This document shows positions 17,248 to 25,053 of a stretch of 64,000 bases of DNA, piece after piece. This stretch comes from Aulosira sp. FACHB-615. Its GTDB lineage: Bacteria > Cyanobacteriota > Cyanobacteriia > Cyanobacteriales > Nostocaceae. Under the pieces are notes generated by a model, which was not told the origin of the DNA, searched no databases, and worked only from the letters and a program-made list of their open reading frames with translations. The translations under genes were made by a program, and so were the position numbers. The stretch's first letter is position 1. The number at the start of each line of letters is the position of its first letter. The DNA lies in NCBI RefSeq assembly GCF_014698045.1, contig NZ_JACJSE010000004.1, positions 496,001 through 560,000 on the forward strand, given 5' to 3'.

Positions 17248-17472
17248 ATGCAATGCGTTATATGTAAACACGACAATACTCAGCCTGGACTAGTGACAGT
17301 GACTTTAGAGCGAGATAATACCATTGTTATTCTCAAAGGTGTACCAGCACAAGTTTGTAATAATTGTGGTGAATATTATTTAAGTGCTGTTGTCAGCGAA
17401 GAAGTTTTACAACGTGCAGAGGAAGCTGTTAATAAAGGTGCGGAGGTGGAAATTTTACGATATGTGGCGTGA
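17248..17472 (+). CDS. YgiT/MqsA-type zinc-finger antitoxin
   Basis: A 74-residue protein with two CxxC pairs (MQCVICKHD at 3-6 and VCNNCGEYY at about 38-41) and the strand-rich YgiT pattern (ERDNTIVILKGVPAQVC). It lacks the HTH domain of full MqsA, as usual for the short YgiT class. In this class the antitoxin follows a DUF4258 toxin; only a remnant of that toxin survives upstream. Its 3' end is antisense to the run-on end of the broken vapC gene. Confidence 0.85.
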   Translation: MQCVICKHDNTQPGLVTVTLERDNTIVILKGVPAQVCNNCGEYYLSAVVSEEVLQRAEEAVNKGAEVEILRYVA

Positions 17473-17894
17473 GCATTCAGTATATTGACTACTGCTATGA
17501 TAGCCAATTTTATAGTTAATTCTTGTATTCGCTGCAAATCAGAATCGTGAGAAACTAGAATTAAACCTCGTGCGATCGCAGTAGCAGCAATTAAAATATC
17601 TGCATCTTCTAAACGATGACCTCTGCTCTTTAAATCAACTTGAATTTTACAGGCAGTTTCAATAATTTCTAGATCATCTATTAATAAAACTGGATAAAAT
17701 TCACAAAATTGCTTGAAATCGACTAACTGTCTTGTAGCATTAATAGCCAAAAGACCTCTTTTTATCTCATAGTAAGTTATACAACTAATAAAAATATCTT
17801 GTTTGAGTCGCCTTAATTACCGAATTTTACTATCTATAATTTGATTTCTCTTAAGAATATAGGTAACTATATTTGTATCAAGTAAATAAGCCAC
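17376..17894 (-). pseudogene. VapC PIN-domain toxin broken by a nonsense codon
   Basis: Reading left from GTG 17892-17894 gives VAYLLDTNIVTYILKRNQII then DSKIR, a TAA at 17817-17819 (codon 26), and in the same frame LRRLKQDIFISCITYYEIKR, RLEDADILIAATAIARGLIL and VSHDSDLQRIQELTI. All four PIN acidic positions survive on either side of the stop, so one C-to-T change (CAA to TAA) would explain it. Beyond about 17508 the homology ends, and 44 unrelated codons run antisense into the YgiT gene. It starts 5 bases after the stop of the antitoxin-like gene upstream, the usual TA arrangement. Confidence 0.8.
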
Positions 17895-17898
17895 CTTA

Positions 17899-18198
17899 TT
17901 ATTTACCTTCTACAACTGCATCAAAAATTGCTATTTGCTCAGGAGTCAATTCATTTAGTGTTCCTGAGACGGCTTCTAAAACAAGAATACTATTAATTCT
18001 TTCTGTTAAATCATCATCTTTAATTATCCGCATTTCTTCAGGAGTAAACTTGGCAAAAGTTTCCACCAAAGTTCCTATCATTTCTTTTTTGTTTAATCTT
18101 ACCAAATATAAACTATTATTTTTAAAAAATTTATCTAATATTCTTGCTATTCGCACAGCCAATTCTTGATGATAATTTGTAACTTCTAACATACTCAT
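17899..18198 (-). CDS. Putative antitoxin of the broken VapC
   Basis: A 99-residue acidic helical protein directly upstream of the vapC pseudogene, with 4 bases between stop and GTG. Its C-terminus (ILVLEAVSGTLNELTPEQIA) is shared with the paralogue at 18307-18600. Many Nostoc PIN toxins have such non-VapB partners upstream; the family has no name I can give with confidence. The function as antitoxin is inferred from position. The frame is intact although the toxin is not. Confidence 0.65.
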   Translation of the reverse strand: MSMLEVTNYHQELAVRIARILDKFFKNNSLYLVRLNKKEMIGTLVETFAKFTPEEMRIIKDDDLTERINSILVLEAVSGTLNELTPEQIAIFDAVVEGK

Positions 18199-18306
18199 TA
18201 CCTTTAGTATTCTTTATTCAATTAGTTAATGCTTTTCGGGGTTCTGCAATAAGCCAATGTTGCGGTACATCCAGCAATCTGATATTACTTATCTTTTTTA
18301 TTACAA

Positions 18307-18600
18307 CTATCTTCCATTAACGGCAACATCAAATTTTTCTATTTGCTCTGGTGTCAAATCATTTAATGTTCCTGAAACTGCTTCTAATACTAAAATGCTA
18401 TCAAGTCTATGTTTTAATTCATCATCAGAAATTGATTTGATGGTTTCTGGAGAAAATTTGTCCAGCAAAGTAATTAAATGCTGCATTATTTCTCTTTTTT
18501 GCAACCTTTCTTCATATAAATTATTACCTTGAATTAAATTGTCAACAATTTTTGACATCCGCGCGATCGCTATATCTCTCTCCTGAGCAATCTTATCCAT
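18307..18600 (-). CDS. Paralogue of the putative antitoxin at 17899
   Basis: A 97-residue protein with the same plan as its neighbour: IARMSKIVDNLIQGNNLYEE, LDKFSPETIKSISDDEL and ILVLEAVSGTLNDLTPEQIE. The two genes are tandem and in the same direction, separated by 108 bases with no toxin frame between them. It is thus an orphan copy, from a duplication or from a TA pair that lost its toxin. It sits 12 bases from the start of the downstream-lying resolvase-like gene's stop, so it may be transcribed with that gene. Confidence 0.6.
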   Translation of the reverse strand: MDKIAQERDIAIARMSKIVDNLIQGNNLYEERLQKREIMQHLITLLDKFSPETIKSISDDELKHRLDSILVLEAVSGTLNDLTPEQIEKFDVAVNGR

Positions 18601-18612
18601 AAAATCCTCCGA

Positions 18613-19317
18613 TTATTTAATTAATCCTAGCTTTTTAAGGCGCGAACGAATCCCCCCAGGTTTCCTTTGAAACTCAACCGCTAAATTATTGATTTTTACC
18701 CCTTGTCTGTAGCGTTGTCTTAGTTGTTCATCTTCGTCATTGCTCCAAGGTTTATAAGCGCGTGAATATGTTTTCCGAATTTCCTTAATACTGTAGGTTT
18801 TTTGAGATAAATCTTGTTGCAGAGATTGATTTTTGTTTTTCAGATTCTGTTGCTCAGATATTTCTGGTCTAACTACTTCAAAGCGTACTCGTCCTGCGTT
18901 GATAGCTTTAGCAATTGCTTGTTGAAACTGAGATAGAGACGCATTACCTGTTTTAATATCTAGAATTACGACTTCTAAATTACTCTCAACACCACCATTA
19001 TCTTTCAGGTCTGTGTAGCCATTAAACACAATATAATCAACAGGATCACCAATAAACCTAGCATCAGATGGTAAATATTTAAAGTTTGGCAGTACGGGTG
19101 CTAATTGTTCGGCTATTTTGCCTTTAATCACGGCGCGACTTCCATCTATGCTTCTATTTTTTGCATCTTTGAGAGCTTGTTGATATTCTTCCTTCAAAAT
19201 TTGAATTTGAGATTCATATTCTCTAATGGTTTTGCGTTGTTGAGACTTCTGTAAAATGTAATATGTTATTCCACTACCAACAATGATACCAATAAGTAAT
19301 GAAACTAAAATTTCCAT
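18613..19317 (-). CDS. Membrane-anchored Holliday-junction-resolvase-like nuclease
   Basis: A 234-residue protein in four parts: an N-terminal transmembrane segment (VSLLIGIIVGSGITYYIL, 5-22), a coiled coil (about 25-55), a PD-(D/E)xK domain like PF10107 Holliday resolvase-related proteins (GKIAEQLAPVLPNFKYLPSD, FIGDPVDYIVFNGY, VVILDIKTGNASLSQFQQAI, with D-x-K in place of E-x-K), and a C-terminal Myb/SANT-like helical region (KPWSNDEDEQLRQRYRQG, IRSRLKKLGLI). The last part could bind DNA. The role is unknown. It is the first gene of a possible leftward unit with the two antitoxin-like genes. Confidence 0.75.
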   Translation of the reverse strand: MEILVSLLIGIIVGSGITYYILQKSQQRKTIREYESQIQILKEEYQQALKDAKNRSIDGSRAVIKGKIAEQLAPVLPNFKYLPSDARFIGDPVDYIVFNGYTDLKDNGGVESNLEVVILDIKTGNASLSQFQQAIAKAINAGRVRFEVVRPEISEQQNLKNKNQSLQQDLSQKTYSIKEIRKTYSRAYKPWSNDEDEQLRQRYRQGVKINNLAVEFQRKPGGIRSRLKKLGLIK

Positions 19318-19464
19318 TCTTCAAACCTAATTTTTTACATTCCTCCTTTAAGTAGTACCCAAAAGTTAACCCTAAATAACTACTTCACCCTGAGATTCAA
19401 GCAGATTAACTATTGTTATGTTCTAAATGATTAAACAGCCAATATAAAAAGTGCAAGATAGTAT

Positions 19465-19776
19465 TTATACCGTCTGAGTTAATAATGGGTCGAGTTGACC
19501 TTTAGTATCTAACTCATAAATGTCATCACAACCACCGATGTGTTGATTATTAATGAAAATTTGCGGGACTGTACGACGACCGTTTGAACGTTCTGCCATT
19601 TTGGCTCTAGCGGCTTCGTCACCGTCAATTTTATATTCGGTGAAGTTTACGCCTTTCCACCACAACAGCATTTTGGCACGGATGCAGTAAGGGCAGGTTT
19701 GCCAAGTGTATATTTCGACGTTAGCTTTAATTTTTTCGGGATGGCGACCGAGAAGCGGGTTGAGGAAGTCCAACAT
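19465..19776 (-). CDS. grxC: Glutaredoxin 3 type
   Basis: A 103-residue dithiol glutaredoxin that reduces disulfides with glutathione. The active site is TCPYC (28-32), the conserved TVPQIF cis-proline loop is at about 69-74, and GGCDD binds glutathione. An extra N-terminal stretch of about 18 residues (MLDFLNPLLGRHPEKIKA) precedes the fold and is common in cyanobacterial copies. Monocistronic by appearance. Confidence 0.95.
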   Translation of the reverse strand: MLDFLNPLLGRHPEKIKANVEIYTWQTCPYCIRAKMLLWWKGVNFTEYKIDGDEAARAKMAERSNGRRTVPQIFINNQHIGGCDDIYELDTKGQLDPLLTQTV

Positions 19777-20369
19777 ATAGTGTGAAGTGTTGATGAGTTG
19801 AGGGATGAATTTATTGACATCTTATAACGGGGGGGGGTGGAGTTGTTGCACTTCGGCTTCGCTCAGTGACCAACTTCGACCCTTCTCCTGCCGGAGACGC
19901 TACGCGAACGACAGGCTCAGGGCGGCGCTGCGCTCAGTTATTGGCCGTGCGGGTTCAATTTTATTTGTCGGGAGTAGGTGATGAGATGAATTGCTGTTGT
20001 AGCTAATTTTTTTCGTCAACTTATACGCAGTTTTTGTGACTTGCTCTAGTTATATGCACACACCCGATAAGGATATTTATTATACCGACTGAATGATTGA
20101 GAAATCATATTAAAATTGATCAGTTTGTCTTAAAGTCTTGTGCGGTAATCTATTGAGGGATTTCATAAGTTCAGTTAATCTTTCTATATTATCAGTACAA
20201 AAGAACTGTATTTTTGCGTTACTGGTATAGATTGATATCAATTAGCAGCAAAAATTAACAATTGTGTGAGTCAATACTATTTTCCATAGGTATCGGCACT
20301 TTGGTAGACTTGAAAACTGAAATGGCTAGATGAAATAACGCAATAGAGAGCAGTTGAGAGGGGGACTCT
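19777..20369. other. Intergenic region with repeats, upstream of glpX
   Basis: About 590 bases without a gene. Around 19826-19960 there is a run of G and a cluster of TTCGGCTTCGCTCAGTGACC-type and GGAGACGCTACGCGAACG modules, both frequent Nostoc repeats. The right part (20000-20369) is AT-rich and must contain the glpX promoter. No RNA gene recognised. Confidence 0.55.
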
Positions 20370-21407
20370 GTGGAAAATACGCTTGGGTTAGAAATTATTG
20401 AGGTAGTAGAACAAGCCGCGATCGCATCTGCAAAGTGGATGGGTAAGGGCGAAAAGAATACAGCTGACCAAGTAGCAGTAGAAGCTATGCGGGAGCGCAT
20501 GAATAAAATCTATATGCGCGGTCGCATCGTGATTGGGGAAGGGGAACGTGATGACGCTCCTATGCTGTATATCGGTGAAGAAGTTGGTATCTGTACCCGT
20601 GAAGATGCCAAAGAATTGTGTAATCCAGATGAATTAGTCGAAATTGACATCGCCGTAGACCCCTGCGAAGGTACAAACTTGGTAGCCTACGGACAGCCTG
20701 GATCAATGGCTGTGTTGGCAATTTCGGAAAAAGGTGGCTTGTTTGCTGCACCTGACTTCTACATGAAGAAACTCGCAGCACCCCCAGCCGCTAAAGGTAA
20801 GGTAGACATCAACAAGTCAGCCACCGAAAACCTCAAAATTCTCTCCGAGTGTCTAGATCGCTCAATTGATGAACTCGTAGTAGTCGTCATGAAGCGCGAA
20901 CGCCACAACGACTTGATTAAAGAAATCCGCGATGCTGGCGCTAGAGTCCAACTCATTTCTGATGGTGACGTAGGCGCTGCAATATCTTGTGGTTTTGCGG
21001 GAACTAATATTCATGCACTCATGGGTATTGGTGCTGCACCTGAAGGTGTGATTTCTGCGGCGGCTATGCGAGCTATGGGTGGACATTTCCAAGGCCAATT
21101 GATCTACGATCCAGCAGTAGTCAAAACAGGTCTAATTGGAGAAAGCAAAGAAGCTAACATTGAGCGTTTGAAGTCTATGAACATCACTGACCCCGATAAG
21201 GTCTACGATGCTCATGAGCTTGCATCTGGTGAAAATGTTCTATTTGCTGCTTGCGGTATTACCTCTGGTAACTTGATGAACGGTGTTCGGTTCTTCCACG
21301 GTGGTGCAAGAACTCAAAGCTTGGTCATTTCTAGCCAGTCTAAGACAGCTAGATTCGTCGATACAATCCACATGTTCGACCAGCCTAAGACTCTGCAATT
21401 GCACTAA
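20370..21407 (+). CDS. glpX: Class II fructose-1,6-/sedoheptulose-1,7-bisphosphatase
   Basis: The Calvin-cycle bisphosphatase of cyanobacteria, 345 residues. It removes the 1-phosphate from fructose-1,6- and sedoheptulose-1,7-bisphosphate. GlpX features include GEGERDDAPMLYIGEEVG, the metal-binding DPCEGTN (about 97-103), ISDGDVGAAI and GGHFQGQL. The start is GTG at 20370, supported by AGAGGGGGA a few bases upstream; there is no in-frame ATG before the conserved region. It is followed by hemA in the same direction after 109 bases that contain a GGGAGTA repeat hairpin. Confidence 0.96.
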   Translation: MENTLGLEIIEVVEQAAIASAKWMGKGEKNTADQVAVEAMRERMNKIYMRGRIVIGEGERDDAPMLYIGEEVGICTREDAKELCNPDELVEIDIAVDPCEGTNLVAYGQPGSMAVLAISEKGGLFAAPDFYMKKLAAPPAAKGKVDINKSATENLKILSECLDRSIDELVVVVMKRERHNDLIKEIRDAGARVQLISDGDVGAAISCGFAGTNIHALMGIGAAPEGVISAAAMRAMGGHFQGQLIYDPAVVKTGLIGESKEANIERLKSMNITDPDKVYDAHELASGENVLFAACGITSGNLMNGVRFFHGGARTQSLVISSQSKTARFVDTIHMFDQPKTLQLH

Positions 21408-21411
21408 AGAC

Positions 21412-21482
21412 TCAGGGAGTAGGGAGTAGGGAGTAGGAAGTAGAAAAAACCTACTCCCCACTCACCACTCACAACTCCCCAA
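21412..21482. repeat. GGGAGTA heptamers and inverted partner
   Basis: Three GGGAGTA units followed by CTACTCCCCACTC; the halves are complementary and can fold into a hairpin between glpX and hemA. May act as a terminator or mRNA stabiliser. Confidence 0.7.
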
Positions 21483-21516
21483 TTGTTAATAACCCATTAT
21501 TAATTGTTGATAAGAA

Positions 21517-22803
21517 ATGAATATTGCAGTGGTGGGGTTAAGCCATAAAACAGCCCCAGTCGAAGTTAGAGAAAAGCTGAGTATTCCAGAACCACAAACT
21601 GAAAGTGCGATCGCTAATTTAACTAGTTATCCCCACATTGACGAAGTAGCCATACTCAGCACTTGCAACCGTCTGGAAATTTACATTGTCGCCAGCGAAA
21701 CTGACCAAGGTGTGCGCGAAGTTACTCAATTTCTTTCAGAACACAGCAAATTACCTGTAACTTCTTTAAGACAACACTTGTTTGTATTGCTGCACGAAGA
21801 TGCTGTGATGCACATTATGCGCGTCGCCGCAGGTTTAGATAGTTTAGTCCTCGGCGAAGGTCAAATTCTGGCTCAGGTGAAGAATACTCATAAACTGGGG
21901 CAGCAATACAACGGTATAAAAACAATTTTGAATCGGTTATTTAAACAAGCAATTACAGCTGGTAAGCGAGTCCGCACCGAAACCAGTATTGGTACTGGTG
22001 CAGTCTCTATTAGTTCGGCGGCTGTGGAATTGGCACAAATCAAAGTAGATAATTTGGCAGCTTGTCGCGTGGCAATTCTCGGTGCTGGCAAAATGTCGCG
22101 GTTGTTGGTACAGCATTTAGTTTCTAAAGGTGCGACACAAATTAGTATTGTGAATCGTTCCCGCGATCGCGCCGCAGAATTAGCACAGCAATTCTCAGAA
22201 CACCCCATCCGCACCCATCTGCTTGGGGAAATGATGACTGTAATTGCCGAAAGTGATTTAGTATTTACAAGTACATCGGCAACCGAGCCAATACTTGACC
22301 GTGCCAAGTTAGAAGTAGTCTTAGAACCTGGCCGTCCTTTAATGTTATTTGATATTTCTGTGCCGCGTAACGTTCACTCAGATGTAAATGAATTGGCGCA
22401 TGTCCAAGCGTTTAACGTCGATGATTTAAAAGCCGTCGTTGCACAGAACTACGAAAGCCGCCGCAAAATGGCTCAAGAAGCCGAAAAACTTTTAGATGAA
22501 GAAGTCGAAGCTTTTGATGTGTGGTGGCGCAGTTTAGAAACTGTAACTACTATTAGCTGTCTGCGAAATAAAATCGAAACCATCCGTGAGCAAGAATTGG
22601 AAAAAGCTTTATCGCGGTTAGGTTCGGAATTTGGTGACAAACATCAAGAGGTCATTGAGGCTTTAACACGAGGCATCGTTAACAAAATTTTACATGATCC
22701 AATGGTGCAATTACGAGCGCAGCAGGATGTAGAGGCCAGAAGGCGCTGTATGCAAACCTTACAAATGTTGTTTAACTTGGATGTTGAACAGCAGTTTGGT
22801 TAA
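21517..22803 (+). CDS. hemA: Glutamyl-tRNA reductase
   Basis: HemA reduces glutamyl-tRNA to glutamate-1-semialdehyde, the first committed step towards heme, chlorophyll and bilins. The 428 residues include MNIAVVGLSHKTAPVEVREK, the catalytic cysteine in STCNRLEIY (Cys about 50), GEGQILAQVK, the NADPH-binding GAGKMSRLL and a C-terminal dimerisation helix. ATG start at 21517. The promoter may lie upstream of glpX or in the intergenic gap. Confidence 0.97.
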   Translation: MNIAVVGLSHKTAPVEVREKLSIPEPQTESAIANLTSYPHIDEVAILSTCNRLEIYIVASETDQGVREVTQFLSEHSKLPVTSLRQHLFVLLHEDAVMHIMRVAAGLDSLVLGEGQILAQVKNTHKLGQQYNGIKTILNRLFKQAITAGKRVRTETSIGTGAVSISSAAVELAQIKVDNLAACRVAILGAGKMSRLLVQHLVSKGATQISIVNRSRDRAAELAQQFSEHPIRTHLLGEMMTVIAESDLVFTSTSATEPILDRAKLEVVLEPGRPLMLFDISVPRNVHSDVNELAHVQAFNVDDLKAVVAQNYESRRKMAQEAEKLLDEEVEAFDVWWRSLETVTTISCLRNKIETIREQELEKALSRLGSEFGDKHQEVIEALTRGIVNKILHDPMVQLRAQQDVEARRRCMQTLQMLFNLDVEQQFG

Positions 22804-22841
22804 TAAATTGAGGGTGTAGGGGTTTAGGGGCTACCGTGTAC

Positions 22842-22977
22842 ACACAAGTCATTAAATTACTACCAACCTTTGAATTACCCCACCCTAACCCTCCCCTTTC
22901 CAAGGGGAGGGAACTACTAGATTTTACTGTTTCCCCCCTTTCCAAGGGGGGATTAAGGGGGGTAATTCGACTTGTGT
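22842..22977. mobile_element. MITE-like element with AATTACCCC...GGGGTAATT
   Basis: Outer inverted repeat ACACAAGTC / GACTTGTGT encloses AATTACCCC...CCTCCCCTTTCCAAGGGGAGG and CCCCCCTTTCCAAGGGGGG hairpins. A second copy is at 36994-37090, and a fragment of the outer end lies near 31119-31150. No coding capacity. Confidence 0.75.
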
Positions 22978-22995
22978 AATATTTATACCGAAGTG

Positions 22996-23643
22996 TCATC
23001 CATTTGCGATCGCCACTTCAAACTCTTCTAATGCTTGCAGATTCCCAACTTGCCAAGCACGTTCTACAAAAGTAGGAATGACTTGCTTGATTGGGATATC
23101 TTCAAACAAAGGACTGTAATCAGAAACTAAATAAATTCCATCACGCAATAGATAAATTTTTAGTGTGCCGTTATCATAAACCCAAAGTTCCGGCACGCCA
23201 ACGGCTGCATAAGCATCAAGTTTAGTTTTAGAAGTAACATCCGATTGAATTGCTAAATCCGGTGGTGGGTCGTCTGGTTCCAAGCGACGACGACCAATCA
23301 TGCGCTGATAATTTTGGATGTAAAAGCAAGCGTCGGGTTCAACGCCGGCGACACCTTCCCTTTTAAAAGTAGTCGAACCAAAAGGTTGATATCTCAGACC
23401 TTTTACCTTTAGCAATATTTTGACAATATCTGAAAGCAGGTCTCTGGGTATTTCATGTTCAGGTAAAGGAACCATAATTTCTAAAGTACCCTGGCTGTAA
23501 GCTACTCTGGAACGCCGCTTGTGTCCCAATTCCGCCAAAATCGCTTCAAACTCTGACCAACTGACATCAGGTATCGTCACTGTACTACCAGGAGCCAATT
23601 GCAATTGACTAACAGGTTTTGCAACGCGAATAACAGTAGTCAT
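22996..23643 (-). CDS. Uma2-family (DUF820) nuclease-like protein, catalytic Glu replaced
   Basis: A 215-residue protein of the Uma2/DUF820 PD-(D/E)xK family, very abundant in cyanobacteria and of unclear function. The fold is complete: SQGTLEIMVPLPEHE, VEPDACFYI (D104), PPPDLAIQSDVTSKTKLDAY and VGVPELWVYDNGTLKIYLL. At the position of the usual catalytic glutamate (D-x-x-x-E) there is Q133, so this copy may be inactive. ATG start at 23643. Confidence 0.85.
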   Translation of the reverse strand: MTTVIRVAKPVSQLQLAPGSTVTIPDVSWSEFEAILAELGHKRRSRVAYSQGTLEIMVPLPEHEIPRDLLSDIVKILLKVKGLRYQPFGSTTFKREGVAGVEPDACFYIQNYQRMIGRRRLEPDDPPPDLAIQSDVTSKTKLDAYAAVGVPELWVYDNGTLKIYLLRDGIYLVSDYSPLFEDIPIKQVIPTFVERAWQVGNLQALEEFEVAIANG

Positions 23644-23949
23644 AATTTCAACAAGGGAAATATTATATTACTTTATCAATAAACTTGGGTGATGGTTTTG
23701 GTGAAGCGATCGCCAAGTCTAGCTGACAAAACATCAACTAAAAATTTACCCAGACAAATATCTGTGTTTGATTAAAATACAGTTTCCGACAAAAACATTG
23801 CCTATCTACACAAATTTGTCTTTGCTATCTTGAATTGGTTTCTCTTACGCTAAACTAGAACTCTATGTCAATTAATCATTGACATTGTTTAGGCGATCGC
23901 TACCAATCTCGGTTAAATTTTAATTTCTAATCAGTACTATTTCAATTAC
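23644..23949. other. Intergenic region
   Basis: About 300 bases, AT-rich, with two GCGATCGC sites. No gene, RNA or repeat recognised. Confidence 0.4.
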
Positions 23950-24165
23950 TTATAAGAGAGGTCTGATCCTCGCTTGATAATCCATTAAGGCTCCTTGACT
24001 AATCACAGTCCTGCCATTTCTGGTGGTTGAGGGAATTTGCCCTTTTTGCAGAGCTACATACAAAGTACTCTGGTCTGCGCCTAAAAATCTAGCTGCTTGT
24101 ACAAGAGATGTACCTTGTTTAATTGTCCGGTTTCTGATTTTTCTAACTAACGAATGTTTCAGCAT
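23950..24165 (-). CDS. Small helix-turn-helix protein
   Basis: A 71-residue basic protein. The segment QGTSLVQAARFLGADQSTLY followed by VALQKGQIPSTTRNGRTVIS reads like a winged-helix/excisionase-type HTH with a wing. It is probably a DNA-binding protein of mobile or phage origin. It is divergent from the ArsR-type gene at 24340. The family is not identified. Confidence 0.55.
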   Translation of the reverse strand: MLKHSLVRKIRNRTIKQGTSLVQAARFLGADQSTLYVALQKGQIPSTTRNGRTVISQGALMDYQARIRPLL

Positions 24166-24339
24166 AGCGAAATGTGAAGAACAACTTAAGAAAATTCATT
24201 TTTTCTCTAAACAAATCGCAAAATTGACATTAATAAAAAAATTAACCAATAGGAGATTCTTACTGCATCTTAGGAGGGCAGTATAACTAATTCGATTTCT
24301 TTCTAATTAGATCGGGATCGAATTGATTATAACAAAATT

Positions 24340-24936
24340 ATGGGAAAAGAACAGTTTCAGACCCTGCTACAGTTTTTTAAAGTGTTAGCTGACGAAAGTC
24401 GATTGAAGATAGTAGGTATTTTGGCAAATCAAGAGTGTAGTGTGGAAGAATTGGCTGTACTCATGCAACTCAAAGAACCAACCGTATCTCACCATTTAGC
24501 GAAACTTAAAGAAGTAAATTTAGTGACTATGCGCCCTGATGGTAACAGCCGTTTGTATCAGCTAGATAGTGAAGCCTTAGAAAATATCAGTAAGGAAATT
24601 TTTACGCCAGGAAGGATAGCATCTTTAATTGAAAATATAGATACTGAAGCTTGGGAAAACAAAGTTCTACACAGTTATTTAGACAGTAATTCCAACAGTT
24701 CAGATGGATTTCAGCGCCTTAAGGAAATTCCTGTAAGTCGTAAAAAACGTTTAGTCATTCTTAAATGGCTTTCTCAGAAGTTTGAGCCAGGAGTTGAATA
24801 TACTGAACCGATGGTGAACGAAATTCTCAGTCGTTATCATCCTGATTACATGACATTGCGACGTGATTTAATTAGCCACAAATTAATTCAACGAGAAGAC
24901 GAGATTTATTCACGTAATCTCCAAGATGGAAAATAA
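24340..24936 (+). CDS. ArsR-type regulator with DUF2087 domain
   Basis: A 198-residue transcription factor. Residues about 5-85 are an ArsR winged helix (FFKVLADESRLKIVGILANQ, LKEPTVSHHLAKLKEVNLVT) without the usual metal-binding ELCVCDL cysteine. Residues about 125-195 are DUF2087 (PVSRKKRLVILKWLSQKFEP, YTEPMVNEILSRYHPDYMTL, RRDLISHKLIQRE). Other members are single-gene regulators. The effector and target are unknown. ATG start at 24340. Confidence 0.88.
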   Translation: MGKEQFQTLLQFFKVLADESRLKIVGILANQECSVEELAVLMQLKEPTVSHHLAKLKEVNLVTMRPDGNSRLYQLDSEALENISKEIFTPGRIASLIENIDTEAWENKVLHSYLDSNSNSSDGFQRLKEIPVSRKKRLVILKWLSQKFEPGVEYTEPMVNEILSRYHPDYMTLRRDLISHKLIQREDEIYSRNLQDGK

Positions 24937-24993
24937 TACAAGGCTGACGCAAAATACCTGTCAAACTCTCATTTCTCTGCTACTCAAGAACAG

Positions 24994-25026
24994 TAGGTTG
25001 GGTGGAGCAATAGCGAAACCCAACAA
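24994..25026. repeat. GTTGGGT hairpin repeat
   Basis: GTAGGTTGGGT...ACCCAAC with an internal GCAATAGCGAA, the same dispersed repeat as at about 14226-14258. Confidence 0.6.
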
Positions 25027-25053
25027 AGTCTTGAGAATGGTGCAAGATATGGG

